The notes: generated by a model not told the origin, from the letters alone. A DNA stretch of 44,062 nucleotides from Clostridia bacterium (GCA_017436525.1 JAFSCX010000059.1:1-44062); one strand, 5' to 3'; positions 35,863 through 43,755 are shown, numbered from the stretch's first letter. Translations and numbers: made by a program.

Positions 35863-36011
35863 CTTTTGCACCAAGTATTTCGGCTTAAGGCTGCTAATGG
35901 TTTTTTCCACCTTCCCAAAGGAATCCTTCAGTGGTATCTCGGAAAAAACCTCACCTATCACGGCGACGAGTTCGCGGGGGATTCTCACCCCACTTCCTTG
36001 CAATGCAAAAG
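35863..36011 (-). ncRNA. Cobalamin riboswitch
   Basis: On the minus strand the order of conserved blocks fits a cobalamin riboswitch. The closing stem P1 is CTTTTGCA (36011-36004) with TGCAAAAG (35870-35863). Then come GTGGGGTGAGAATCCCCCGC, a CGCCGTGATAGG segment, ACCACTG, GGGAAGG, and a B12-box-like AAGCCGAAATACTTGGTGC at the 3' end. Between it and the DUF4430 start, CTTTTGTT and AACAAAAG can form a stem with an inner GCATA/TATGC hairpin, followed by AAAATTTTT, a possible terminator-type switch. The aptamer is about 149 nt, short for the class. A TATAAT (36024-36029) just upstream may be the -10 element. Confidence 0.88.
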
Positions 36012-36052
36012 TGCTTTGAAATTATTATAACAGAAGAATGGTAAAAAGAAAA

Positions 36053-36088
36053 GGGGCTGCCAAAAATCTTTCGATTTTTGACAGCCTC
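36053..36088 (-). terminator. Terminator of the recA-recX-rimO-pgsA operon
   Basis: On the minus strand GAGGCTGTCAAAAATC, loop GAAA, and GATTTTTGGCAGCC pair and are followed by CCTTTTCTTTTT, four bases after the pgsA stop. A hairpin of similar sequence lies at 40922-40957. Confidence 0.9.
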
Positions 36089-36092
36089 GATT

Positions 36093-36689
36093 TTATTTGC
36101 GATAGTCTACATATTTCCAATTCTTTACCAAATAATCCACACCGGAGATAATGGTGAGGGCCACTGCCGCATAGAGCAGGATGGTGCCGAAGAAGGCAGT
36201 GGTTTCGGGAGAAGCGCCGCAAAGGAGAGGAATATTCCATTTGAATTCCGCCTCACCCAGCAAGATCGGCTCTACCATCAAGAGAATGGTGGCGATCATT
36301 TGGGTTACCGTCTTGGCCTTTCCCCACCAGCCGGCGGCAATCACTTTGCCTTCGCTGCTGGCAGCAATCAAGCGAATGGAGGTTACCATCAGCTCTCTTG
36401 CGATGATAATGACCGTAAAGATCGGGTGGATCAGCCCCATATGTTGAAGCATGACCAAGGCGGAAATGACCAGCATTTTATCCGCAAGGGGATCGAGAAA
36501 TTTGCCAAAATCCGTAATTTGATTGTTTTTTCGAGCCAGATGGCCGTCCAGCGCGTCGGTAATGGAGGCCAACGCATAGACCGCTGCGCCCACCAACGGC
36601 CCCATGGGATAGGGCAGCGCCATCAGCGCCAGAATGAAAAGAGGGATCATCAAGACCCTTAAGAGTGTCAATTGATTGGGTAGGTTCAT
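36093..36689 (-). CDS. pgsA: CDP-diacylglycerol-glycerol-3-phosphate 3-phosphatidyltransferase
   Basis: PgsA makes phosphatidylglycerophosphate, the first step to phosphatidylglycerol. The 198-residue membrane protein has the CDP-alcohol transferase signature D-x2-DG-x2-AR-x8-G-x3-D-x3-D in DALDGHLARKNNQITDFGKF followed by LDPLADKML. It begins MNLPNQLTLLRVLMIPLFI and has about five membrane helices. It overlaps the rimO stop by four bases and is the last gene of the operon. Confidence 0.95.
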   Translation of the reverse strand: MNLPNQLTLLRVLMIPLFILALMALPYPMGPLVGAAVYALASITDALDGHLARKNNQITDFGKFLDPLADKMLVISALVMLQHMGLIHPIFTVIIIARELMVTSIRLIAASSEGKVIAAGWWGKAKTVTQMIATILLMVEPILLGEAEFKWNIPLLCGASPETTAFFGTILLYAAVALTIISGVDYLVKNWKYVDYRK

Positions 36690-38020
36690 CGTATATCCTC
36701 CTTCATGGTTCCCAAAAGATCAAAATCCATGGTCTCTTCAATGGTAACCGTTACAAAATCACCGCTCTTAACGGCGCTTTGGCAGGTAAAGAAAATTTTC
36801 CCGTCGATATCGGGGGCTTCCATGAAGCTGCGCCCATACCAACATTCCCCGAACCGATCATATCCTTCTACCAAGACGGTAAGATCCTTGCCGATCAGCG
36901 CAGCCTGCTTTTCCTCGGCCACTTCCGCCTGAATCATCTCCAGAATCTCTTGGCGGCGCTCCTTGATCGGCTCTTCGATCTGATGGGGCATCTCATAGGC
37001 GGGGGTTCCTTCTTCGGGAGAGAAGGTGAAGACCCCTAATTTATCAAATTTTGCAGCACGAACAAAGTTGCAAAGAATTTCAAAATCCTCATCGGTCTCT
37101 CCGGGGAAGCCGACAATCAAGGTAGTCCGCAGGGCCACATTGGGCAGCTTTGCGCGGATTTTTTCGATGGTTTCCAGCAGGCTCTCATCATCCCCCGGCC
37201 GATTCATGGCCGAGAGGATTTTGCCGGAAGCGTGCTGGATGGGCATTTCGATATAGGGAATAATTTTTTCTTCCTCCGCCATCAGCTGAATCAGCTCGTC
37301 GCTGACCTTATCGGGGTATAGATATAAAAGCCGCAGCCATTGGAGATCCTTTATCTTGGCAATTTCGCGGATCAGCGCGCAAAGCTTGCGCTCACCATAT
37401 AAATCGATGCCGTAGTTGGTGGTGTCCTGCGCGATCAGGATCAGCTCGCGGGTCCCGTCTTCCACTAATTTTTCGGCCTCTTCCATGATATTTTCCATGG
37501 GGCGGCTTTTGAAATCGCCGCGGATCATGGGGATGCAGCAATAGGCGCAGCGATTGTTGCACCCATCTGCAATTTTAAGATAGGAGGTGGCAGGAGCAGA
37601 GGTTAATACCCGCTCGCCTTCCAGCTGCAGGTTGGCAAGGTCTCCGAAACGAGATACTCGCTCCCCCTTCATTACTGCTTCGACAGCCTCGGCAATCTCC
37701 TGAAAGCTGCCGACGCCCAAAAAGCCATCCACTTCCGGAAGCTCTTTCGCAATCTCCTCTTGATAGCGCTGCACCAAGCAGCCGGCAAGGATGATCTTCT
37801 TCACCTTTCCTTCTGCTTTGAGCTGCGCCACCTCAAAGATGGTCTCCAATGCTTCTGCCTTGGCGCTTTCAATGAAGCCGCAGGTGTTGATGATCGCCAC
37901 ATCCACCTGCTCCAGCTCATCCATGAGCTGAAAGCCGGCGTTTTTGCATTGGCCCATCATTTTTTCGGTATTGATGATATTTTTTTCACAGCCGAGGCCG
38001 ATAAATGCGACTTTTGTCAT
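36686..38020 (-). CDS. rimO: Ribosomal protein S12 methylthiotransferase RimO
   Basis: RimO is a radical-SAM enzyme that methylthiolates Asp of ribosomal protein S12. The 444-residue protein has the N-terminal MTTase domain (KVAFIGLGCEKNIINTEKMMG), the radical SAM CxxxCxxC cluster in DGCNNRCAYCCIP, and a C-terminal TRAM domain (LVEGYDRFGECWYGRSFMEAPDIDG). The short TRAM and the EKN/NTE variant favour RimO over MiaB. It overlaps recX and pgsA by four bases each. Confidence 0.94.
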   Translation of the reverse strand: MTKVAFIGLGCEKNIINTEKMMGQCKNAGFQLMDELEQVDVAIINTCGFIESAKAEALETIFEVAQLKAEGKVKKIILAGCLVQRYQEEIAKELPEVDGFLGVGSFQEIAEAVEAVMKGERVSRFGDLANLQLEGERVLTSAPATSYLKIADGCNNRCAYCCIPMIRGDFKSRPMENIMEEAEKLVEDGTRELILIAQDTTNYGIDLYGERKLCALIREIAKIKDLQWLRLLYLYPDKVSDELIQLMAEEEKIIPYIEMPIQHASGKILSAMNRPGDDESLLETIEKIRAKLPNVALRTTLIVGFPGETDEDFEILCNFVRAAKFDKLGVFTFSPEEGTPAYEMPHQIEEPIKERRQEILEMIQAEVAEEKQAALIGKDLTVLVEGYDRFGECWYGRSFMEAPDIDGKIFFTCQSAVKSGDFVTVTIEETMDFDLLGTMKEDIR

Positions 38021-38655
38021 TCGAACTCCTCTGAAAAATCTAAAAGTATATGATTGATCTGATCAAAGGAAAAGCCATAGCGGCAAAGCCCTTGAAAGAC
38101 CTTCTGCCGCTCCTTGGGATCCCGAAGATCAAAGCGGCGGTATTTTTTCTCCATCCAATAGGCAAGATGGATTTTATCCTCTCGCTCTAATTGCTCGATG
38201 GCTTCTTTTGCAAGCTCTTGGGGGATGCCTTTTTGGCAAAGCTCCGGCAGAATCCGCTTGGGGCCGTAGTGCTTCCCCTCATAAAGGCGCTCCGCCAGAT
38301 GAGCCGCAAGGCGGGCATCGTTGATGAGATCCTGCTCTTCCAAAATCTCGCAGGTCCGCTCCGCCACCTTCGGCTCAATGCCAAAGCGGGTCAGCTTTTC
38401 ATAAAGCTTCTTGCGGGAAAGATCCCCATAGCCTAAATATTGATAGGCTTTTTCCTTGGAGAGGGTCAGCTGAGCGGCCATCAGCAGCCGCTCTTCCTCC
38501 TCTTCCCCGAAGGGATCGCCCACATGGAGATCCTGCTCCAGCAAAAATAGGTATGGAACCGTCAAATAGAATTCTCCATCAATATAGAGATCTCGCTTGG
38601 AGGGATCTTCTCCGTTGGGAAGAAGATCGGTGATGAGAGAATTATTCAAAGTCAT
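38017..38655 (-). CDS. recX: RecA regulatory protein RecX
   Basis: RecX binds RecA filaments and limits recombination. The 212-residue protein has the tandem three-helix RecX repeats ([67 protein letters not shown]). The exact start is uncertain: 38655 is used here, overlapping recA by 14 bp, but an ATG at 38667 is also in frame and neither has a strong site. Placement just after recA, coupled by overlap, is typical. Confidence 0.92.
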   Translation of the reverse strand: MTLNNSLITDLLPNGEDPSKRDLYIDGEFYLTVPYLFLLEQDLHVGDPFGEEEEERLLMAAQLTLSKEKAYQYLGYGDLSRKKLYEKLTRFGIEPKVAERTCEILEEQDLINDARLAAHLAERLYEGKHYGPKRILPELCQKGIPQELAKEAIEQLEREDKIHLAYWMEKKYRRFDLRDPKERQKVFQGLCRYGFSFDQINHILLDFSEEFE

Positions 38656-39748
38656 CAGCCGATACATCCAAGGAGACAGCGGGTTTTACTTCCTCGGCAG
38701 GCGCTTCGGCAACAGCCGCCGCTGCCTTCTTTTTCACCGTCTTTACCTTGCTGTCCATCTCTCTCAAGGTATCAAAATTATCCCGAATTGCTTTCTCCAG
38801 CTCGGCGGCAATATCCAGATTCTCCATCAGGAAATTCTTTGCATTGTCTCTGCCTTGGCCGATGCGGGTCTCTTTATAGGAGAACCAAGCGCCGCTCTTC
38901 TTCACCAGCTTGAGCTTTTCGCCAAGGTCCAGCAGCTCGCCTTCCTTGGAGATCCCCTCTCCATACATAATGTCAAAGGTTGCCACCTTGAAGGGGGGTG
39001 CCACTTTATTTTTCACAATCTTACATTTTGTGGCGCTGCCGATCATCTCGGTGCCTACCTTCAGTGTCTCGGTGCGGCGCACATCAATCCGCACAGAGGA
39101 ATAGAATTTCAGCGCGCGGCCGCCGGTGGTGGTCTCGCTGCTGCCGTAGACAACGCCCACCTTATCACGAAGCTGGTTGATAAAGATCGCAACGCAGTTG
39201 CTCTTTGCCAGCACACCCGTCAGCTTCCGAAGGGCCTGGCTCATCAAGCGCGCCTGCAAACCAACATGGCTGTCGCCCATCTCCCCCTCGATCTCGTGGC
39301 GGGGAACCAATGCCGCAACGGAGTCTACCACCACCAAGTCGATGGCGCCGGAACGCACCAGCTGCTCGGTAATCTCCAAAGCCTGCTCACCATAGTCAGG
39401 CTGAGAAACCAAAAGCTCATCCACATTGACACCCAAAGCAGAGGCATATACAGGATCCAGCGCATGCTCCGCATCAATGAAGGCAACCGTACCGCCGGCT
39501 TTCTGCGCCTCTGCGGCAATATGCAGGGCAACAGTGGTCTTACCGGAGCTCTCCGGTCCATAGATCTCCACAATTCTGCCCTTAGGTACACCGCCGATCC
39601 CCAGCGCCAGATCCAGCGAAAGGGAGCCGGTGGGAATCACGCCTACATTCATATGCTTATTATCGCCAAGTTTCATGACAGCGCCTTCGCCGAATTGCTT
39701 CTCAATCTGCTCCAACGCTTTCGCCAATGCGTCTTTTTTATCAGCCAT
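38642..39748 (-). CDS. recA: Recombinase RecA
   Basis: RecA forms filaments on single-stranded DNA for recombination and SOS induction. The 368-residue protein has Walker [14 protein letters not shown], Walker [16 protein letters not shown]-binding loops with [20 protein letters not shown] and [21 protein letters not shown], and an Ala/Lys/Glu/Pro-rich tail. The start at 39748 ([20 protein letters not shown]) follows AAAGGAG; the long upstream in-frame extension lacks any family match. It leads recA-recX-rimO-pgsA. A consensus-like promoter lies at 39782-39810; no clear LexA box is seen there. Confidence 0.98.
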   Translation of the reverse strand: MADKKDALAKALEQIEKQFGEGAVMKLGDNKHMNVGVIPTGSLSLDLALGIGGVPKGRIVEIYGPESSGKTTVALHIAAEAQKAGGTVAFIDAEHALDPVYASALGVNVDELLVSQPDYGEQALEITEQLVRSGAIDLVVVDSVAALVPRHEIEGEMGDSHVGLQARLMSQALRKLTGVLAKSNCVAIFINQLRDKVGVVYGSSETTTGGRALKFYSSVRIDVRRTETLKVGTEMIGSATKCKIVKNKVAPPFKVATFDIMYGEGISKEGELLDLGEKLKLVKKSGAWFSYKETRIGQGRDNAKNFLMENLDIAAELEKAIRDNFDTLREMDSKVKTVKKKAAAAVAEAPAEEVKPAVSLDVSADDFE

Positions 39749-39781
39749 TTTGAAAAATCTCCTTTTTCTACATATATAATA

Positions 39782-39810
39782 ATTATATAATATCCCAGGG
39801 GAGAAATCAA
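39782..39810 (-). promoter_or_regulatory. Promoter of recA
   Basis: On the minus strand TTGATT (39805-39810), a 17-bp spacer and TATAAT (39782-39787) precede the recA start by 33 bp. Confidence 0.8.
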
Positions 39811-39884
39811 GAATAATATCTTCCCATTTCTTCCTTCTGATATTTTGATTATAATAAAAGAGAAGTCCCAAAAACCGTACTTCC

Positions 39885-39917
39885 AAGTGGTTTCAAAGTG
39901 GTTTCGAAGTGTTTTCA
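39885..39917. repeat. Three tandem 11-bp repeats upstream of recA
   Basis: AAGTGGTTTCA (39885-39895), AAGTGGTTTCG (39896-39906) and AAGTGTTTTCA (39907-39917) are consecutive. They lie 75-107 bp upstream of the recA -35 element and just before the 43-bp array. About one helical turn each, so a protein could bind on one face. Confidence 0.75.
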
Positions 39918-39943
39918 AAAAAGCCAACACTGCCAATGTTCTC

Positions 39944-40392
39944 AACACAAATGAATTGTGTCAACAATCATGTAGCCATTGTTCTCAACACAAATGATTT
40001 GTGTCAGCAATCATACTGTCATTGTGCTCAACACAAATGAATTGTGTCAACAATCATGTAGCCATTGTTCTCAGCACAAATGATTTGTGTCAGCGGTCAT
40101 GTTGTCATTGTTATTAACACAAATGATTTGTGTCAGCAATCATGCTATCATTGTTTCCAACACAAATGATTTGTGTCAGCAATCATGCTGCCATTGTTTC
40201 CAACACAAATGATTTGTGTCAGCAATCATGCTATCATTGTTTCCAACATAAATGATTTGTGTCAGCAATCATGTAGCCATTGTTTCCAACACAAATGATT
40301 TGTGTCAGCGGTCATGTTGTCATTACTTTTAACACAAATGAATTGTGTTGAGTGGAAGGTTATGATGAGGGTAACACAAATCATTTGTGTTA
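39944..40392. repeat. Palindrome array, exact 43-bp period (11 sites)
   Basis: Ten units start with an AACACAAATGATTTGTGT-like palindrome at 39944, 39987, 40030, 40073, 40116, 40159, 40202, 40245, 40288 and 40331, every one 43 bp after the last. An eleventh site at 40372-40392 is a perfect 21-bp palindrome (AACACAAAT-C-ATTTGTGTT core). Each unit also carries a conserved 25-bp tail with CAGCAATCATG...CATTGTT. The tails differ slightly between units, so this is not a CRISPR array. The last palindrome lies five bases upstream of the -35 of the following regulator gene. No reading frame spans the array. Confidence 0.95.
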
Positions 40393-40396
40393 TGGG

Positions 40397-40425
40397 TTGA
40401 TTTATGGGGGGAGGGGTGATATATT
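40397..40425 (+). promoter_or_regulatory. Promoter of the small XRE regulator gene
   Basis: TTGATT (40397-40402), a 17-bp G-rich spacer and TATATT (40420-40425) lie 24 bp before the start. The 21-bp palindrome ends five bases before the -35. Confidence 0.75.
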
Positions 40426-40449
40426 ATAAAATGAAAGGAAGTGGAACAT

Positions 40450-40761
40450 ATGGATCAAAAAGTGTTTGCACAAAGATTGAAGCAGCTGAGGGCCGCAAAG
40501 GGAGTGGACCGTCAGACCATGAGCCTGAAATTAAATCTTACCAAAAATTATATTTTTAATATAGAGGCAGGTTATGCCTATCCTTCCATGACCAATTTCT
40601 TTGCAATTTGCGCTTTTCTTGGATGCACACCGGCAGAGTTTTTTGATTTCAATCAATCCGCAGAGATGAGCAAGGAGCAGGAGCTGATTGAAGCAACCCG
40701 CAATTTCTGCACAGAGGATATGGACCATCTGATTGATTATGCCATTAAAATGAAATGGTAA
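40450..40761 (+). CDS. Small XRE-family helix-turn-helix protein
   Basis: The 103-residue protein is mostly one Cro/C1-type domain: VFAQRLKQLRAAKGVDRQTMSLKLNLTKNYIFNIEAGYAYPSMTNF. The second helix reads TMSLKLNLTKNYIFNIE, and a 40-residue helical tail follows (SKEQELIEATRNFCTEDMDHLIDYAIKMKW). The ATG at 40450 follows AAAGGAAGTGG; a GTG at 40441 is also in frame but less well placed. The gene stands immediately after the palindrome array, whose last, most perfect copy is in its promoter region. It is thus the prime candidate to bind the array. No partner gene is in the same transcript. Confidence 0.9.
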   Translation: MDQKVFAQRLKQLRAAKGVDRQTMSLKLNLTKNYIFNIEAGYAYPSMTNFFAICAFLGCTPAEFFDFNQSAEMSKEQELIEATRNFCTEDMDHLIDYAIKMKW

Positions 40762-40777
40762 AAAATAAAAATAGGGG

Positions 40778-40917
40778 CTTTCAAAAAAGAGTGCGGATTT
40801 TTTCTTATAATAAGAAAGCAAGGAAAAAGAGTAGGATTTCTTTTCCCTTGCTGATTTATAGAATATACAGAATTCTTTTATTCTCTTATTTTCTGCGGTC
40901 TGCGCCTTTTTTGAAAG
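40778..40917. mobile_element. MITE-like structured repeat, copy 1
   Basis: The 140-bp segment is bounded by perfect 12-bp terminal inverted repeats CTTTCAAAAAAG (40778-40789) and CTTTTTTGAAAG (40906-40917). It contains an inner imperfect hairpin (AGCAAGG...CCTTGCT). Most of it recurs in inverted orientation at 43757-43887. It encodes no protein. The pair flanks an AT-rich island. No target-site duplication is evident. Confidence 0.7.
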
Positions 40918-40921
40918 TCTG

Positions 40922-40957
40922 GGGGCTGTAAAAAATCTTGCGATTTTTTACAGCCCC
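40922..40957. terminator. Perfect 16-bp hairpin after the XRE membrane-regulator gene
   Basis: GGGGCTGTAAAAAATC (40922-40937) and GATTTTTTACAGCCCC (40942-40957) pair around TTGC. It lies five bases past the stop of the minus-strand gene. There is no U-run on the minus side, and only a short one on the plus side. The sequence is related to the pgsA terminator. Confidence 0.75.
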
Positions 40958-40962
40958 TTTCG

Positions 40963-41475
40963 TTATCTTCTTTTCTTTTGCACCAAAATAATGCAGGCTA
41001 TGGCTGCGAGGAGAAGCAATGGAGAAATTCTGACAAAGAACCATTCAAACACATGCAAGGCAACGCCGACGACGGCATATTCCGGATTGCTGTAGTCCCA
41101 ATGCAGATAGGGGCTATCCAAGACCAGCAGGAGAGCAAAAATGCAAAGGATAAAAACACACAAACAAATGAGGAACCAAAGGGTTCTCTTTAATTTCCGG
41201 TCCTTATTTTGGGCCAGCTGCAGGTTGATGATTTCCAGCTTTTTGGCAAGCTTTGCAAGATCATCGGCAGGAGGATCGGAAACGGGCTCTCCAAGCAAAA
41301 CGCTTACGGGTGTTTCGAGGGCTTCGGAAAGAGAGAGCAACATATTTGCATCGGGAACCGATAAACCTTGCTCCCATTTTGAGATTGTCTGGCGGACGAC
41401 TGACAGGTGAATGGCAAGCTCTTCTTGGGACAAGCCTTTGGATTTTCTGATATTTTTAATATTTTCATTTAGCAT
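40963..41475 (-). CDS. XRE-family regulator with two C-terminal membrane helices
   Basis: The 170-residue protein starts with a helix-turn-helix (NIKNIRKSKGLSQEELAIHLSVVRQTISKWEQGLSVPDANML). It continues through a charged linker and ends with two membrane segments (LWFLICLCVFILCIFALLLVL and WFFVRISPLLLLAAIACIILV) and KKRR. Such HTH-plus-membrane proteins are common in Firmicutes. They may regulate from the membrane, but targets are unknown. It is monocistronic, with good GC content for this genome, and the hairpin at 40922-40957 follows its stop. Confidence 0.88.
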   Translation of the reverse strand: MLNENIKNIRKSKGLSQEELAIHLSVVRQTISKWEQGLSVPDANMLLSLSEALETPVSVLLGEPVSDPPADDLAKLAKKLEIINLQLAQNKDRKLKRTLWFLICLCVFILCIFALLLVLDSPYLHWDYSNPEYAVVGVALHVFEWFFVRISPLLLLAAIACIILVQKKRR

Positions 41476-41570
41476 AAAGCGGCTCCTTTCTTTGGGATAC
41501 TTTCATTATAAAGGAAAATGGCCGTTGCGGCAAGCAATGAAAAATGACATTGCAACCCGATTTGCAAAAA

Positions 41571-41603
41571 AACACTCCGAGATGAGCTTCATCTCGGAGT
41601 GTT
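41571..41603 (-). terminator. Terminator of the lipoprotein gene
   Basis: On the minus strand a 15-bp perfect stem (AACACTCCGAGATGA with TCATCTCGGAGTGTT) has a 3-nt loop and is followed by TTTTTTG. It lies 128 bp after the stop at 41731. The spacer between is AT-rich and empty. Confidence 0.88.
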
Positions 41604-41730
41604 GATCGATGTTGGATAGTCCTGTAATAATTTCCTCAAAACAAAGTGAACATAATATAAGTCTATTCAATAATAAACAGCAAATAAGAATCAAAGACAA
41701 AACGATTTTTTTAATAGCTTAAAAAATTTC

Positions 41731-42297
41731 TTAATAAGAATCATCGAGCAAGTTTTTAATATCGCTTAAATCCAACCCATCTCCTCGTAGTTGACTTTCA
41801 TAAGATGCCGGATCTGGATTATACCAATCAACAATTTTGGGTGAATACAAACAATCTAATGCCACTTGGATGGACTCTGTTAAATGTGAGGTGCTTGGTA
41901 CACCTATGTATTGAAAGTCGATATCAATTGTAATATAACATATCAAATAATTATCGACCGCGATAGAATTAAAAATTGATGTCTTGATTTCATTAACAGT
42001 AATTTCACCATATTCAGTTAAATTACTTAATTCATACTTATATTTATCATTTAGATACGTTAAACAATGATTAGATAGAGGCAAAGGCATATTGGGCAAG
42101 GCCTCTATTTTCGAATATAATGAGTTGTAATATTCATTTACACTATCAATGACATAATGATGATACACCGTTGGATTTTCCTTCCATTCGTGGTGTGTCT
42201 GAATATTATTACTGCTACATGATAAGATATTTATGAGATTGAACAAAATAAATGCAACTACAATACTTGCTTTTTTGAAAGTTAAATTATAAAACAT
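41731..42297 (-). CDS. Predicted lipoprotein, unknown function
   Basis: The 188-residue protein has a lipoprotein signal peptide (FKKASIVVAFILFNLINILSC, Cys at about residue 26) and an extracytoplasmic domain rich in Tyr, Asn, Ser and Ile. No family is recognised. Start at 42297 (MFYNLTFKK) is favoured because GTGAGGAAAAT precedes it; upstream in-frame ATGs would put the membrane segment 45-55 residues in. The coding sequence is far more AT-rich than the core genes, which suggests acquisition from elsewhere. It is divergent from the ECF sigma gene. Confidence 0.75.
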   Translation of the reverse strand: MFYNLTFKKASIVVAFILFNLINILSCSSNNIQTHHEWKENPTVYHHYVIDSVNEYYNSLYSKIEALPNMPLPLSNHCLTYLNDKYKYELSNLTEYGEITVNEIKTSIFNSIAVDNYLICYITIDIDFQYIGVPSTSHLTESIQVALDCLYSPKIVDWYNPDPASYESQLRGDGLDLSDIKNLLDDSY

Positions 42298-42412
42298 ATT
42301 TTCCTCACTGTAACCATAATGGGACATGATTTTAGCCCTCCTATTAATAACTAAATTAAAAATACATTTATGTGACACAAAAATGTGGTTTTTTCAAGAA
42401 GATGTGTAAACA

Positions 42413-42441
42413 TTGCTTTTTTGATATCAAACTGTTATACT
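42413..42441 (+). promoter_or_regulatory. Promoter of the ECF sigma gene
   Basis: TTGCTT (42413-42418), a 17-bp spacer and TATACT (42436-42441) precede the start by 44 bp. The spacer contains the palindrome TTGATATCAA (42421-42430), like the unit of the 30-bp palindrome elsewhere. The rest of the 188-bp divergent gap is AT-rich and unassigned. Confidence 0.65.
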
Positions 42442-42485
42442 ATTGACTACACAATAATATAAAAATTAGTTGGGAGATATCAAAT

Positions 42486-43025
42486 ATGCTTTCTTTTTTG
42501 TTGAGTTTGGCAGATACGCCAGAAGATAAGCAAAAAGTCGAAGCTCTATATTACAAATACAGAACATTAATGAAATATATCGCGATGAAAATGTTGCATA
42601 ATGAAGATATGGCTGAAGATGCTGTCGGAGATGCATTAGTATCGCTAATTGAAAATCTAGATCGAATAGATGAGGTGGACTCTGTTGACACAAAATCTTT
42701 TATCTATATTGTGATTCGTAATGCATCATTAAACAGATTTAATAAGTCTATTAGGCACAAAACGGAAAATATAGAGGATTTTATTGAATATCAAATTGAT
42801 GATACCGACGCTTTTGAAGATGTTTATTTGAATGACTATTTTCGATGTCTTACAAAACTTGCCCCAATCTATAGAGATGTTATGGAATTAAAAACTTATT
42901 ATGATATGTCAACAAAAGACATTGCATCTGTTTTACATATATCTGAAAATTTAGTTCGCAAAAGAATCGAACGAGCAAGAAAGCTTTTAAGAGAGCTTGC
43001 GGAAAGAGGTGAAATCATTGTTTGA
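42486..43025 (+). CDS. ECF-type RNA polymerase sigma factor
   Basis: The 179-residue protein has a region 2 (ALYYKYRTLMKYIAMKMLHNEDMAEDAVGDALVSL, ending in FIYIVIRNASLNRFN) and a region 4 helix-turn-helix (MSTKDIASVLHISENLVRKRIERARKLLRELAERG). The two-domain architecture without region 3 is that of ECF sigma factors. It would direct polymerase to its own promoter set, released by the adjacent anti-sigma. The coding sequence is AT-rich, and the gene runs into the anti-sigma gene (8-bp overlap). RBS GGGAG. Confidence 0.93.
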   Translation: MLSFLLSLADTPEDKQKVEALYYKYRTLMKYIAMKMLHNEDMAEDAVGDALVSLIENLDRIDEVDSVDTKSFIYIVIRNASLNRFNKSIRHKTENIEDFIEYQIDDTDAFEDVYLNDYFRCLTKLAPIYRDVMELKTYYDMSTKDIASVLHISENLVRKRIERARKLLRELAERGEIIV

Positions 43026-43707
43026 AGCCGGGAAAGAAGACATCTCTAAAATGATTTTCAAAGAGTACAACAATAGACTTTGCACCCAACTACCTACCGA
43101 CGAAGAATTAAAAGATATAACATTTAGTAAAAGATTTCTAAAAAATGCTGAGCGCATGATCAATCATTATGATAAATTCTATTATGTATTCATCAACACG
43201 CTTCCCAAACGAATTGCTTGCTTTGTTATGATGTCAATAATACTATTAACCCTGGTTGCTTGCTCTATAAAACCATTACGCGAAGTTTTCACGGAATTTA
43301 TTGTTGAAACATATGAAAACTTTACGGAAATCGTTTTTTCAGAAAAAGATGTTATAGAACGAGAAAATAATTCTTTTTCTTCAAAATTCCCAACATATAT
43401 TCCTAAAGCATTTAGTTTGATTTCAAGTGTTGAAACAGATAGCTTTAACAAACAAATATACAGCACCAACTCAAATGAAATACTCACGTTTATACAAAGC
43501 TTTAAGGATCGTGCAAATTTAAGAATAAATACAGAAAATATTGATTATGAACGGATGGAGTTATCTAATGGATATGAAGCCTTATTCTATACAAATATGG
43601 GCGAAAATTCTTTAATCTATATGGATGATACTTATATATTTACAATTACTATTTCAAATCCATATCCAAAAGAGGAACTTATTCAAATATTCGAATCGAT
43701 AAAATAA
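43018..43707 (+). CDS. DUF4367 membrane protein, predicted anti-sigma factor
   Basis: The protein has about 75 cytosolic residues, one membrane helix (IACFVMMSIILLTLVACSI), and an extracytoplasmic domain ending YERMELSNGYEALFYTNMGE then NSLIYMDDTYIFTITIS, the DUF4367 pattern. Such proteins pair with ECF sigma factors in Firmicutes as anti-sigma or sensor. Start is probably the TTG at 43018 (overlapping the sigma stop at 43025), with AGAGGTG upstream; the TTG at 42997 is also in frame. It ends at a clear terminator. The signal it senses is unknown. Confidence 0.85.
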   Translation: MFEAGKEDISKMIFKEYNNRLCTQLPTDEELKDITFSKRFLKNAERMINHYDKFYYVFINTLPKRIACFVMMSIILLTLVACSIKPLREVFTEFIVETYENFTEIVFSEKDVIERENNSFSSKFPTYIPKAFSLISSVETDSFNKQIYSTNSNEILTFIQSFKDRANLRINTENIDYERMELSNGYEALFYTNMGENSLIYMDDTYIFTITISNPYPKEELIQIFESIK

Positions 43708-43722
43708 CAATAAAGAAAAAAC

Positions 43723-43755
43723 ACTCCAAGATGCGAGGCATCTTGGAGTTTTTTT
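43723..43755 (+). terminator. Terminator of the sigma/anti-sigma operon
   Basis: ACTCCAAGATGC (43723-43734), loop GAG, GCATCTTGGAGT (43738-43749), then TTTTTTT. It resembles the hairpin at 41571-41603 in inverted sequence (CACTCC-AGATG motif). Confidence 0.93.

Noticed and set aside
39944-40392. CRISPR array
   Set aside because: The units repeat over their whole 43 bp and the parts between palindromes are similar, not unique spacers. No cas genes are present.
41506-41700. Minus-strand 64-codon reading frame
   Set aside because: It runs through the terminator hairpin at 41571-41603, has no ribosome binding site and contains low-complexity hydrophobic sequence.
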